NCBI RefSeq assembly: GCF_014695395.1
Contig: NZ_JACJOF010000027.1
Coordinates: 372,001-436,000 of the forward strand
DNA length: 64,000 nt
From: Nodosilinea sp. FACHB-131
Lineage (GTDB): Bacteria; Cyanobacteriota; Cyanobacteriia; Phormidesmidales; Phormidesmidaceae
Direction: 5' to 3'
In this document: positions 45,301 through 52,971 of the stretch, piece by piece
Numbering within the stretch: position 1 is the stretch's first letter
Layout: each line of letters begins with the position of its first letter
Position numbers and translations under genes: made by a program
The notes under the pieces: generated by a model
Told to the model about the DNA's origin: nothing
Seen by the model: only the letters and a program-made list of their open reading frames with translations
Database searches by the model: none

Positions 45301-46385
45301 CCAACCTGGTGCTAGACTCTCCCGCCGACTTCGGGGCCGAACCAGAGAGCGTCTTCGATCCTGGCCTGACCTTCGATGCTCAAGCTGAGGATCCTTATAC
45401 TACGCCAAATCCCTTTGCGGCTGAGCCCTACGAAACAGGTTTTGAGGCCGACGCCGATATGCCTTTCTCAACTATGGAGTTGGACCAAACCGTCGACGGC
45501 GACTTTATGCCTGACCTCGCTATGGTTGACAACCCAAGCGCCGTTGACGCGGCCTTTCTAGAGCAGCCCGAGGATTATTCTGCTGGGGCTATACCGGCTG
45601 CTGGCCTTGGGCTCAGCAATGACATCGCAGATGATCCAGCGTTTGAGCCCGTTGAGTTTGGCAACGACGAGTTTGAGTCCCCCGGTTTCGAGTCCGCAGG
45701 GCCAAGCGATGAAGGCTTTGAGACCGACTTCGGCACCGAGGGCTTTGCAGATGAAGGCTTTGGGAACACAGGTTTTGATGATGAAGGTTTTGATGATGGG
45801 GTCTTCAACGACAGTTCCTTAGATAGCAACGGCTTCATCCAAGACCGCAATGGGGTGGTCTTAGCCGATGATGAACCCGACGCTACCGACGACTTCATTC
45901 AAGAGTTTGGCTCAGACCCCTCTACCCACGTATCTCTCACTCCAGACCAGTTTAACGACGACGGCAGCGTCCGTCGGTCAGGTGGAAGATCTGGCTTGCC
46001 CATGCGCTTGATCATCGGCTTGGGCCTGGGGGCTCTGGCCCTAGCTTTGGTCGGCCTGCTGCTCAACGGGCTGCTTGGCCGATTGCGGCAGCCTACTCCA
46101 GGAGGAGACCCTGCAATCACCGAGCCTGCTGCACCTCCAGTTGACCCGGCTGCTGTACCCGAAGATGAGCTGTTTAGGCAAGCGGTCAATGCGGCTCAAA
46201 CCGCCGCCAACCAGGCCCAAACCGCCAGTACCCCAGCCCAGTGGCAGGAGGTAGCCAACGCTTGGGCCCGCGCTATTGAACTCATGCAGCGAGTTCCAGC
46301 CTCTGACCCCAACTACGCCACTGCCCAGCAAAAGGCGGTCGACTATCAGCCTAACCTTGACTACGCCCGGCAAAACGCTCAGTAG
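42336..46385 (+). CDS. Large Asp-rich repeat protein with C-terminal TM helix
   Basis: 1349 aa. The N-terminal domain (1-95; TVLQLARQGDPEAIAALMNR, then TAHVVQHDSTLQVNLE) is a module seen in various cyanobacterial proteins. Residues about 100-1200 are extremely acidic, built from DLDFDLGLG-type motifs. Five tandem copies of a 44-aa unit (132 bp each; starts of a common motif at 43581, 43713, 43845, 43977, 44109) carry SPTVGADTGLDFDLD and ALDLDLGLNDDDL. An earlier pair of copies with the same 132-bp period starts at 42960. One TM helix about 1222-1245, then a small helical periplasmic domain (AQTASTPAQWQEVANAWARA). Likely inner-membrane protein with a long acidic cytoplasmic region; binding of cations or basic partners is inferred. 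Confidence 0.85.
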   Translation: MSNTPPTVLQLARQGDPEAIAALMNRHLEAQGITAHVVQHDSTLQVNLEAAQIPNQADLVAYVKKGVTGLELATVQQLTVSGKQLGADTSAWSESLVLQDSPVSDLDFDLGLAPAPASDDLDLGFDLDNTNGADLDQLGDFDASLGNDFGGADLDLGFTDSPSDLDLDLGFTDSSSDLDLDAPADFDLSFTDNSASDFDLDLTDTSLSESSTDLGVTDDFGLEFTGTSADASDLDFDLGLGEEPSDAGATDSESSTDLGATDDFGLEFTDTSANASDLDFDLGLGEEPSAAGATDLDFDLEFSEPAATGSAADFDLDLALADAPAADLSFTEDSTSTAPNDTELDFDLDLEEAPANTANNPDLDLDFIDTPEEGASASDFDLDLGMGDLAMGDEVARAPVDDLDLDLGLDPSPTVGADTGLDFDLDGENSITSDALDLDLGLNDDDLDLDLGPDSSPTVGADTGLDFDLDSENSITSDALDLDLGLNDDDLNLNLGPDPSPTVGADTGLDFDLDGEDPITSDALDLDLGLNDDDLDLDLGPDPSPTIGADTGLDFDLDGEDPITDDALDLDLGLNDDDLDLDLGPDSSPTVGADTGLDFDLDDEDPIATDALDLDLGLNDVPTGAGDELDFDLGTDTSDLDLDFAAADQAALDLEAQQWAAAGGTEEVADFGLDLESSPELSETVGDQAAIAADDLDFDLNAPAAPPTAPDVDIDLDDLWSSSDVSPDLGITSAAGPADSTAAPWADDVSGMDGLVDFDEDLSDEAILADDFTNLEDVPSDLDFPGTEPDPLAATEFDAGLDLELDAGFDPEAPMVEESTPDAYTFPDLDLGIDTTDSNLEAGSEPLPPELLIPDELAFEDLGAAADLDLTEPAAFAGGDWTTDEPDLTIDADTDLGAYDDMGTYGDLGTYDDLGTADLAAVDPDLAEGDLSDEAIDTPFSSDFDLEAGSEDLVLEPLGMDAFIPEENGLDFSETDTPLWATEDNSFDPNLVLDSPADFGAEPESVFDPGLTFDAQAEDPYTTPNPFAAEPYETGFEADADMPFSTMELDQTVDGDFMPDLAMVDNPSAVDAAFLEQPEDYSAGAIPAAGLGLSNDIADDPAFEPVEFGNDEFESPGFESAGPSDEGFETDFGTEGFADEGFGNTGFDDEGFDDGVFNDSSLDSNGFIQDRNGVVLADDEPDATDDFIQEFGSDPSTHVSLTPDQFNDDGSVRRSGGRSGLPMRLIIGLGLGALALALVGLLLNGLLGRLRQPTPGGDPAITEPAAPPVDPAAVPEDELFRQAVNAAQTAANQAQTASTPAQWQEVANAWARAIELMQRVPASDPNYATAQQKAVDYQPNLDYARQNAQ
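42960..43223 (+). repeat. Two tandem 132-bp repeats, first set
   Basis: GAAAGCAG starts at 42960 and again at 43092. The copies are nearly identical through the encoded FGLEFTGTSADASDLDFDLG-type section. The period equals that of the second array although the unit sequence differs. Confidence 0.75.
43537..44196 (+). repeat. Five tandem 132-bp repeats, second set
   Basis: The motif GGAGCTGACAC recurs at exact 132-bp spacing (43581, 43713, 43845, 43977, 44109). Copies differ by a few bases (for example GGTGAGAAC, AGCGAGAAC, GGCGAAGAT), showing recent duplication with some drift. The frame is preserved (44 codons). Confidence 0.9.
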
Positions 46386-46619
46386 TCGCAGTAACCTCTC
46401 TTGACAAGCAAAGTGAGCGGTTGCAGGTGCAGCCGTTCAAACCTGCTTAACTGCCACAGCGGTTAGTGGGTTTTGCAGCGGTTATTGGAGCAATTATCAA
46501 TCGGCTACCTGATGTTGGCAAAGCGCCATCCAAGGCCCAAGGCATGAAGTATAGTGCTTCAATTTTCCACAGCCTAGGGCCGCCGGGTAGAATGGGACGG
46601 TTGTATTCTGACCAAAGCC

Positions 46620-47915
46620 TTGATTGAACGCTACACCCTGCCCGAAATGGGCGATCTTTGGACCGACGACTATAAATTTAAGACCTGGTTGCGAGTCGAA
46701 ATTGCAGTGTGCGAAGCCCAGGCCGAGCTGGGCTACATTCCCCAGGAAGCGGTCGAGGAAATCAAGGCCAAGGCCAAGTTTGACCCCAAGCGCATTCTTG
46801 AAATTGAGGCTGAGGTGCGCCACGATGTGATCGCCTTTCTGACCAACGTCAACGAATATGTGGGCGACGCAGGGCGCTACATTCACTTGGGCATGACCAG
46901 CTCCGACATGCTGGATACAGCGCTATCGCTGCAGCTTGTAGACAGCCTTCAAGTCATCATGATCCATGTGGAAAGCCTGATTCAAGCAATTCGCTATCGG
47001 GCCCAGGAGCACCGCGACACAGTGATGATTGGCCGCTCCCACGGTATTCACGCGGAGCCAATTACCTTTGGTTTTAAGCTGGCTGGCTGGCTGGCCGAGA
47101 TGCTGCGCCACCGGGAGCGGCTGACCCATCTACAGGATGCGATCGCCGTTGGCAAAATCTCTGGTGCAGTGGGCACCTACGCCAACATTGACCCCAAGAT
47201 TGAGGCTCTGGCCTGCCAAAACTTGGGCTTGCGCCCTGATACCGCCTCTACCCAGGTAATTTCCCGCGACATCCACGCCGACTTTATGAACGCTCTGGCT
47301 CTGCTGGGGGCCTCCATCGAGCGGTTTGCGGTCGAAATCCGGAACCTGCAGCGCACCGACGTGCTAGAAGTGGAGGAATTTTTCTCCAAAAAACAGAAGG
47401 GCTCGTCGGCTATGCCCCACAAGCGCAACCCAATTCGCTCAGAACGGCTGACTGGTATGGCACGTCTCTTACGGGGCAATGCTATGGCGGCACTGGAAAA
47501 TGTGGCTCTGTGGCACGAGCGCGATATCTCCCACAGTTCCGTAGAGCGGGTGGCCTTTCCCGACAGCTGCATCCTGACTCACTTTATGCTGGTGGAGACG
47601 ACTGAGCTGATTAAAAATCTGCTGGTCTACCCCGAAAATATGGCCCGCAATATGAATGTCTATGGCGGAGTGGTATTTAGCCAAGGGGTACTGCTAGCTT
47701 TGGTTGACAAAGGGCTAGCGAGGGAAGAGGCCTATGCGATCGTGCAGTCGTGCGCCCACCAGGCCTGGAACACCGACGACGGCAACTTTCGCGGGCTGAT
47801 TGAGGCAGACGAGCAGGTGACGGCCCACCTATCGAAGGCAGAAATTGACCTCTGCTTTAGTCCTGAGCGCCACCTGCGCAACCTCGACCAGGTCTACCAA
47901 CGTTTGGGAATTTGA
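46620..47915 (+). CDS. purB: Adenylosuccinate lyase
   Basis: 431 aa, starting at TTG 46620, which directly gives the family-typical MIERYTLPEMGDLW; no in-frame ATG exists nearby. Catalyses two fumarate-releasing steps of purine synthesis (SAICAR to AICAR, adenylosuccinate to AMP). Signatures: HLGMTSSDMLDTA, GRSHGIHAEPITFG (active-site His), and the lyase signature GSSAMPHKRNPIRSE about 261-275. Same superfamily as the fumC in this window. A strong terminator follows. Confidence 0.96.
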   Translation: MIERYTLPEMGDLWTDDYKFKTWLRVEIAVCEAQAELGYIPQEAVEEIKAKAKFDPKRILEIEAEVRHDVIAFLTNVNEYVGDAGRYIHLGMTSSDMLDTALSLQLVDSLQVIMIHVESLIQAIRYRAQEHRDTVMIGRSHGIHAEPITFGFKLAGWLAEMLRHRERLTHLQDAIAVGKISGAVGTYANIDPKIEALACQNLGLRPDTASTQVISRDIHADFMNALALLGASIERFAVEIRNLQRTDVLEVEEFFSKKQKGSSAMPHKRNPIRSERLTGMARLLRGNAMAALENVALWHERDISHSSVERVAFPDSCILTHFMLVETTELIKNLLVYPENMARNMNVYGGVVFSQGVLLALVDKGLAREEAYAIVQSCAHQAWNTDDGNFRGLIEADEQVTAHLSKAEIDLCFSPERHLRNLDQVYQRLGI

Positions 47916-48248
47916 GCCGAGTCGCTCAGCTGTAGCTGACGGATCAGACAAACCAAAGCTTTTTTGCGATAGCTAGTACGCCTCGCCCTGGCCTCACCCA
48001 CCTAGGAGAGGCCAGCTTTTTCTAGCGCCCTTTCTCACTTCGGATCACCAATAACTGAATTGACAACCGGAGATAGCGCAGTAGGATTTCTAAGCTTTTT
48101 GCCCAACAGCCCCAATGTGGCTTGCATGGTGCTGCTGCATCGATGAGACTAGGTGTTCCTTCGGGTTGTTTAGGAACCCCCATATCTAGTGCCCGAGACA
48201 AAGCCCCTAGCGCAGTACCAAGGGAATTGAGGAAACCAACAAGACAGA
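47916..48248. other. Intergenic region after purB, between convergent purB and doxX-like genes
   Basis: 333 bp. Apart from the purB terminator (separate entry) I see no gene, structured RNA or repeat here. Confidence 0.5.
47988..48021 (+). terminator. Rho-independent terminator of purB
   Basis: CTGGCCTC (47988-47995) pairs exactly with GAGGCCAG (48008-48015), 12-nt loop, then C and five T. Confidence 0.85.
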
Positions 48249-48803
48249 TTACAAAGTCGACTTGGTGCCAGACTTGGCCTCATTCGACCGCCGAAACACA
48301 TCTTCTAAGGAAGCGCGCTTGCCATTGGTTTGGTTAGTGCGCAGTCTGTTGAGCACGTTGGCCAGCAGCGCATCTAGCGAGAATCGACCTCCACCGTTGA
48401 TTACAAAGAACAGGAAGGTGGCGGCATAGAGGGCAGACAGCTCCAAGTAAGGAATACTGAACCCCGCTACTTTGATGTGGTGATACATCGCCACCAGCAT
48501 GGTGAAAACCAGCCCCATAGCGGCAGGACGAGTCAAAAATCCTAGGGCCACCAGAGGAGCACCAATCAGCTCAGTGAAGGCTGCCATGTAGCTCAGAGTG
48601 ATGGGGAAGGGCAGACCTAGATAGGCCACGTAAGCATTAGCAAAGCTTTCAATGTTGGCTAGCTTGTCAAGGCCGTTATGAACCATAACAATACCGGCAA
48701 CCACTCTCAGAATTGTCCAAGAAATCTGAAAAGCGGTGTTAGTGGACTGATTGGGCTGAAGCGCAAGGCCGCCCAAGGCTAGAAGGCGTTGCTGAGCAAT
48801 CAT
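48249..48803 (-). CDS. DoxX family membrane protein
   Basis: 184 aa. Four hydrophobic helices in the DoxX pattern: ISWTILRVVAGIVMVHNGLDKLA, ITLSYMAAFTELIGAPLVALGF, AAMGLVFTMLVAMYHH, LSALYAATFLFFVINGGG; then a basic cytoplasmic tail with SLEDVFRRSNEAKSG. HNG.DKL and the G..R motif in FLTRPAA match the family. DoxX-like proteins are linked to redox or thiol stress membrane complexes in some bacteria; the role here is not determined. Stands alone. Confidence 0.88.
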   Translation of the reverse strand: MIAQQRLLALGGLALQPNQSTNTAFQISWTILRVVAGIVMVHNGLDKLANIESFANAYVAYLGLPFPITLSYMAAFTELIGAPLVALGFLTRPAAMGLVFTMLVAMYHHIKVAGFSIPYLELSALYAATFLFFVINGGGRFSLDALLANVLNRLRTNQTNGKRASLEDVFRRSNEAKSGTKSTL

Positions 48804-49364
48804 AGGAGTTTAGGAAACTTAATATCGTTATTAATTATCCTAACGAAGTTTTAAGGGAAGTAAAGGGTCCGCCTACTGCAATTTGCTTTCTCCACAAAAA
48901 AACCAGTTCTAGCCCAGCGGCAGAAATTAACCCAATAGCGTGATCTGACCATTCCGGAGCGATCGCACCAAAATTCAAACCATTTGGCCCTCCACCTCCC
49001 TACAGTCTTCAAGGGCGATCGCTCGGCTTACCCTTTAACCCTGCCGGGCCATTGTCTAAGCGGCGCGGCTGACATCGCTACCATTAGCAAATATGGCTGC
49101 ATAGGCAAAGCCAGCGTTTAAGTTTGCAGCTACATTCCCTCGACGCAGACCATGGTATTGCGCCTTAAATCAGCTCGGGCCGACAAGTTAAGATCTCCTA
49201 TGTGCCCTGGAGCAGATTAATGGATCCTAAAAGCAGAGCTACAAGCTGTAAGGAATTCTGAGGCCAGTGTTAACTTTTTTATCTAGTTGTCGCTCCACCT
49301 TGTGAGAGGGCGTAACGGAACTTGATAATTAATTTAGAAACGCAGATAAATCAAGGACACACCC
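48804..49364. other. 561-bp intergenic region, divergent promoters only
   Basis: No credible reading frame, tRNA or strong inverted repeat was found. It should contain the promoters of the doxX-like gene and the Ala/Lys-rich gene. AAGGA at 49353-49357 is the ribosome binding site of the latter. HIP1-like GCGATCG copies are near 48959 and 49015. Confidence 0.4.
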
Positions 49365-49823
49365 ATGGGTTTAATCAAGTCGATTTTTGGGGCGATCTTT
49401 GGGCTGCTTGGCGGCATCTTCAAAACCGTTGGCGGCCTGGTAGGTCTAGGCAAAAAGTCTGAGTTTTTCATGGAACTCGATGAATCTGACAGCAGCGCCC
49501 AATCGGCGCCTGCTCTCACAGCCCCTGCTAAGGCTGAGTCTGTAGCTGCTCCAGCAAAGGCAGCGACTAAAGCCCTAGCCAAGGTTTCAGACAAGGCAGC
49601 AACTAAAGCTCCAGCAAAGGCTTTAGCAAAAGCAGCGGCCAAAACCCCAGCTAAAGCTGCCCCTGCTCCCGCCCCAGTAGCAACGGCACCCGCTGAGCCA
49701 GTTCCTACCGCCTTTGCCTCTACCTACCTCACCACTGTAGGTACGTCCCTACCCCGTCGTCGCCGTCCCGGTCCTAGCCTGTCTCCTTTTTTGAATATGG
49801 CTAAGCAGGTCAAGACCCGCTAA
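49365..49823 (+). CDS. Ala/Lys-rich (histone H1-like) protein with Gly-zipper N-terminus
   Basis: 152 aa, ATG with AAGGA upstream. Residues 1-30 form a glycine-spaced amphipathic or hydrophobic segment (GLIKSIFGAIFGLLGGIFK, GLVGLGKK) that could lie in or on a membrane. Then an acidic patch FFMELDESD, then about 60-110 of Ala/Lys/Pro repeats (APAKA, ATKALAK, AAAKTPAKA) like the tail of histone H1, and a basic end LPRRRRPGPS. I recall similar cyanobacterial proteins with the first 40 residues conserved, function unknown. DNA binding by the AK-rich tail is possible but not shown. Terminated by the hairpin at 49860. Confidence 0.75.
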   Translation: MGLIKSIFGAIFGLLGGIFKTVGGLVGLGKKSEFFMELDESDSSAQSAPALTAPAKAESVAAPAKAATKALAKVSDKAATKAPAKALAKAAAKTPAKAAPAPAPVATAPAEPVPTAFASTYLTTVGTSLPRRRRPGPSLSPFLNMAKQVKTR

Positions 49824-49859
49824 ACCAACAACGCTACGCATGCGCCAGGGATAATTTAG

Positions 49860-49913
49860 AAGTTCAGGATTGACGGCTAACAACTAGCCCTTAACCCTGA
49901 ACTTTATTTTTTT
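49860..49913 (+). terminator. Rho-independent terminator after the Ala/Lys-rich gene
   Basis: AAGTTCAGG (49860-49868) pairs with CCTGAACTT (49896-49904), followed by TATTTTTTT. The T-run overlaps the last codons of the convergent minus-strand gene. Confidence 0.8.
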
Positions 49914-51001
49914 GACCCTCTAGCTTCTGCCTTCACTACAAACCGTAGACCGCTGTACAGGTGAAAGGCCGCATCCCAGGGCGAGGGCAGCGATCGCCCC
50001 ATTTCCACCTGGTTCTCAAAAGCCGGCAGTAGTTCTATCAAATCCAGGGCGCTTTCCCCAAAGCCGCTGAAATCGGTGAGCGGGGCTGAAGCGATCCGGG
50101 CTGCAAAGTAGCTTTTCATGGCTTTCCAAGCGGTAGCAGCAATCAAGGGTGATGGAAACGATTCTGCTGGGGGCATTGGCATTGCCTCACGAAACTTGTA
50201 GGTGCGATCGCACAGTCGCAGCACGCAGCCGCGCCCGTGCAGGTGCCAGTCGATCACCTCACCATAGTCTTGGGTAGTATCTTTGCGCCTGAGCTTGCCA
50301 CGCACATCTAAATCCACCACTGATTCATAGACAGGCAGCTGCCCCACGACCCATTGAGTGATGTCACCCCAAGTGAGCTGAATGGTGCCCTGCTGGCCTG
50401 CACTATTCAGGCAAATCACCGTCAACTCTGGCTCCACTGCGCGAATCGCCTGCACCCGAAAGGTGTCTACCTCCTTGACCTGATCCACCGTAGCCCAGCG
50501 GGCAGGAGTACCTTCGGCCTGAAGCTGTTCGCAAAAGTACTGAGTCTCTCCCGCTGGGCCGACTCGCAGCAGTCGCCAGTGCTTGCTGGGCAGCCGGGTT
50601 CTGGCCGTGTAAGCATCAATCTGCATAACTCGGGCTAGGCCTTGGGCTGCCGGTTCTCGGCGATCGCCCGTCACCGGCTCTAGCACCAGCATGGCCGTCG
50701 CTGCCGCTCCCGGCTGCTGCTTAGCAGCGCTCAGGTCGTGCTCTCGACGCTGGGCCATCCGATCTCGCACCCGTTTCACGCCCTCCCGCGCCTGGCTCAG
50801 CACTTTAGTGTTGGCGGTGCTTTGCAACAGCTGGGTATAGGTAATCTGGGCCTTTTCTAGCTCGGTCTTGGCTTCCCAATATTGCCCCATGGCCAGCTTA
50901 AGCCAAGGATCTTGCGGCGTTTTTTGCTGCCACTGCTTAATCAACTGGGCTGCCTGGGTCAACTGCTGAGCCCCAAGGGCGGCAGAAACAAGGTCGTACA
51001 T
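49904..51001 (-). CDS. Conserved cyanobacterial protein with N-terminal TPR-like helices, function unknown
   Basis: 365 aa from ATG 51001 (MYDLVSAALGAQQL); a TTG nine bases earlier is the alternative. Residues 1-85 look like tetratricopeptide helices (QLTQAAQLIKQWQQKTPQDP; AQITYTQLLQSTANTKV). The rest is soluble and mixed (HWRLLRVGPAGETQYFCEQL; VVDLDVRGKLRRKDTTQDYG; SYFAARIASAPLTDFSGFGES). No catalytic motif recognised. Between two unrelated-looking minus-strand genes, 116 bp after the next unknown. Confidence 0.75.
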   Translation of the reverse strand: MYDLVSAALGAQQLTQAAQLIKQWQQKTPQDPWLKLAMGQYWEAKTELEKAQITYTQLLQSTANTKVLSQAREGVKRVRDRMAQRREHDLSAAKQQPGAAATAMLVLEPVTGDRREPAAQGLARVMQIDAYTARTRLPSKHWRLLRVGPAGETQYFCEQLQAEGTPARWATVDQVKEVDTFRVQAIRAVEPELTVICLNSAGQQGTIQLTWGDITQWVVGQLPVYESVVDLDVRGKLRRKDTTQDYGEVIDWHLHGRGCVLRLCDRTYKFREAMPMPPAESFPSPLIAATAWKAMKSYFAARIASAPLTDFSGFGESALDLIELLPAFENQVEMGRSLPSPWDAAFHLYSGLRFVVKAEARGSKK

Positions 51002-51117
51002 AATGGGCAATGGAGATCTGCACGTGGTACGACTCTAGCATTTGCGCTCGGGCTAGATTCGGGTATGCGGCTGGTTAGATAGCGCTCGCCGCTGCTGAGC
51101 TGGGCTACAGCAGCACC

Positions 51118-52413
51118 CTATCGGGCCCCAGCATGGGACAGATCAACGCTGCCGAAGTTAAGGCTAAGGGCAATGTTGATATTTTCAAACATATTGATCA
51201 ACCAGGCCACCGTTTCGCTGGAGGCAGTTTCGTAGTGATTAAACAACAGTGAAAACCGCCGCTCTAAGAAAGGCCTGACCTTTTGGCAAATCAGCAAAAT
51301 TCTGAGCAGTAGTCCCGTGGTGTGCACTGGCCCGAGGTTGTTGATTAAATCAAGGAATACGTAGTGTTGCCGGCCAGCGCTGGGGTCAACCACCAAAAAG
51401 TTGAACAGGTTGCTACAAGTACGTACCTTGAGAAAGTCATCCATCGGATTGCTGTCGCTGTCGGTAAAGGCAGACAGCAGGTGGTCTTGCAGCATGGCTT
51501 TGAACTGTCGCTGACCGTAGTCGGCATCGACATCGGCAATGATGTAGTCAAACAGGTCTTCTTTGAACTGCCGAAACGACACCCCATGATTGTGGTTGAG
51601 TAAGAAACGTTGGGCTCCGTCGCGATAGCTTTGGCCGTGATCACGGCGGCGAGCAAAGTGCTTGAGCGACGAGACCAGCTCTTTATCGTTTAATAAGGTG
51701 GGGTTGGGCACCATTCGCAGCCGCTCAGCAAAGTCCGTCTGCCCCTGGCGATGCAGTCTCCCCCGGCGCACTCGATAGGTGACGTAGTGGCTGAGGTCAA
51801 CCTCAAATTTGTGCTGAGCCTCAACCTGCATGTGACGTACGTACTGCTGATGTTGGAGGTCGCTATCTTCAGTCACCAGACAGTGCTCATAAAGATAGGG
51901 ATAGCGGTTGATTAACGACCCCAAGGGCACGGCCTCTGCCTGCCGATTGCGGGGTAGGGCAGAGTGGCGAGCCTCAATGACACGCGCCAATCGCTTGAGG
52001 GCGAGATACTGCTCCGTGTCCCGAAAGTCCTGAGTGACTTGGCGCAAGCGGCGAATGGGCCTCGATCGCGACAGCTCGGACACCCGATCGGCAGGCACAG
52101 ACTCTAGCAGCTCAATCAAGATAGGAATAGCCGGCTGCAGTTGAGTGTTGGTTTGCCAGCGGTTGATGAGAATGTGGCAGCAACGGTTGAGGATGAACCG
52201 AAAATACTCTTCAATCTCTTGACAGGCTAGCAGGCGATCGAGGGCTGCTACGACATCGCGATCGGGGTAGCCAAACCCGTCAAGGAAGAGCGCCTGAAAC
52301 CGATCGAGCATGGCGTCAGGAGACTCAACGCTGACGCAGGCCAACAGATGACTGTAGAGACACTGCTCGTCAGCGGTGGTAATTCGATTGTTAGAGGTCG
52401 CTTTTGTCTTCAC
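51118..52413 (-). CDS. Conserved protein of unknown function (431 aa, cyanobacterial)
   Basis: Starts MKTKATSNNRITTADEQ. Mostly alpha-helical and charged, without signal peptide or TM helix. Recognisable pieces: LDRLLACQEIEEYFRFILNR, RYPYLYEHCLVTEDSDLQHQ, YRVRRGRLHRQGQ, and a C-terminal VVDPSAGRQHYVFLDLINNLGP. No known catalytic motif. Codon use fits the neighbours, and the complete frame supports a real gene. Confidence 0.75.
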   Translation of the reverse strand: MKTKATSNNRITTADEQCLYSHLLACVSVESPDAMLDRFQALFLDGFGYPDRDVVAALDRLLACQEIEEYFRFILNRCCHILINRWQTNTQLQPAIPILIELLESVPADRVSELSRSRPIRRLRQVTQDFRDTEQYLALKRLARVIEARHSALPRNRQAEAVPLGSLINRYPYLYEHCLVTEDSDLQHQQYVRHMQVEAQHKFEVDLSHYVTYRVRRGRLHRQGQTDFAERLRMVPNPTLLNDKELVSSLKHFARRRDHGQSYRDGAQRFLLNHNHGVSFRQFKEDLFDYIIADVDADYGQRQFKAMLQDHLLSAFTDSDSNPMDDFLKVRTCSNLFNFLVVDPSAGRQHYVFLDLINNLGPVHTTGLLLRILLICQKVRPFLERRFSLLFNHYETASSETVAWLINMFENINIALSLNFGSVDLSHAGAR

Positions 52414-52971
52414 GGCTTTACCGCCCTTGCCCCACCAACAGATGAGCTTAGTAAACTAAGCCCATACGGACTGCGATGAGAAGAATTTTGATGCTCAGCT
52501 CACTAGCTAAAGTACGAACTTAAAAGATGCACGGTTTGATGGCAGCAACAGTCCTTAGGCTTATTAAAGACGATAGACAACCCTGGTCGCGTCAGTTTTT
52601 ACACTAGGCTGTCGTTTGCGTATCTTAAGATTACTGCGTGAATTTTCTAGTTTCGGCGATTATGTCGCGAGCGTTAACGAAGCTCTGGTAAAATTCTTTA
52701 CCTAACCATGAGGCAGTAGTAAACCCTGTTGAAGTTAGAATACCCATACCCCTAAGCTGCTCACCGAAAAGCATGAGTTCAAGCCTTGCCTGTAGGCTAG
52801 CCCTGAACTGCGGGCAGTTTACCGAGATCTAGGCAAGGTCAGCTTCCTGCACCTGAGGAGGCGCCTGACAGCCGGGGTCCGAATTCCTTTACAATCAGTA
52901 CACTTTGCGACGAGATCGGGCCAAAACTTGGCGTACCGTAGACGTTGCTACAGCTTACCATCGTTAACTCT
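52414..52971. other. 558-bp intergenic region upstream of murF
   Basis: No protein gene seen. The left half is AT-rich. The right half contains nested inverted repeats (separate entry 52776-52870). Confidence 0.4.
52776..52870 (+). ncRNA. Candidate structured RNA / leader upstream of murF (family not recognised)
   Basis: CCTTGCCT (52784-52791) pairs exactly with AGGCAAGG (52831-52838), enclosing a perfect hairpin AACTGC-GG-GCAGTT (52806-52819). AGTTCA (52776-52781) can instead pair with TGAACT (52804-52809), which would break the inner hairpin, so two folds compete. GTCAG/CTGAC arms extend to about 52869. It may be a leader that switches folds or a small RNA gene such as 6S RNA; I do not recognise a family signature. 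Confidence 0.3.

Noticed and set aside
48122..48337. 71-codon plus-strand frame after purB
   Set aside because: No ribosome binding site, no domain, and it overlaps the end of the doxX-like gene on the other strand.
52700..52900. 6S RNA, tmRNA or SRP RNA upstream of murF
   Set aside because: No signature of these RNAs could be matched by eye; kept only as an unassigned structured candidate.
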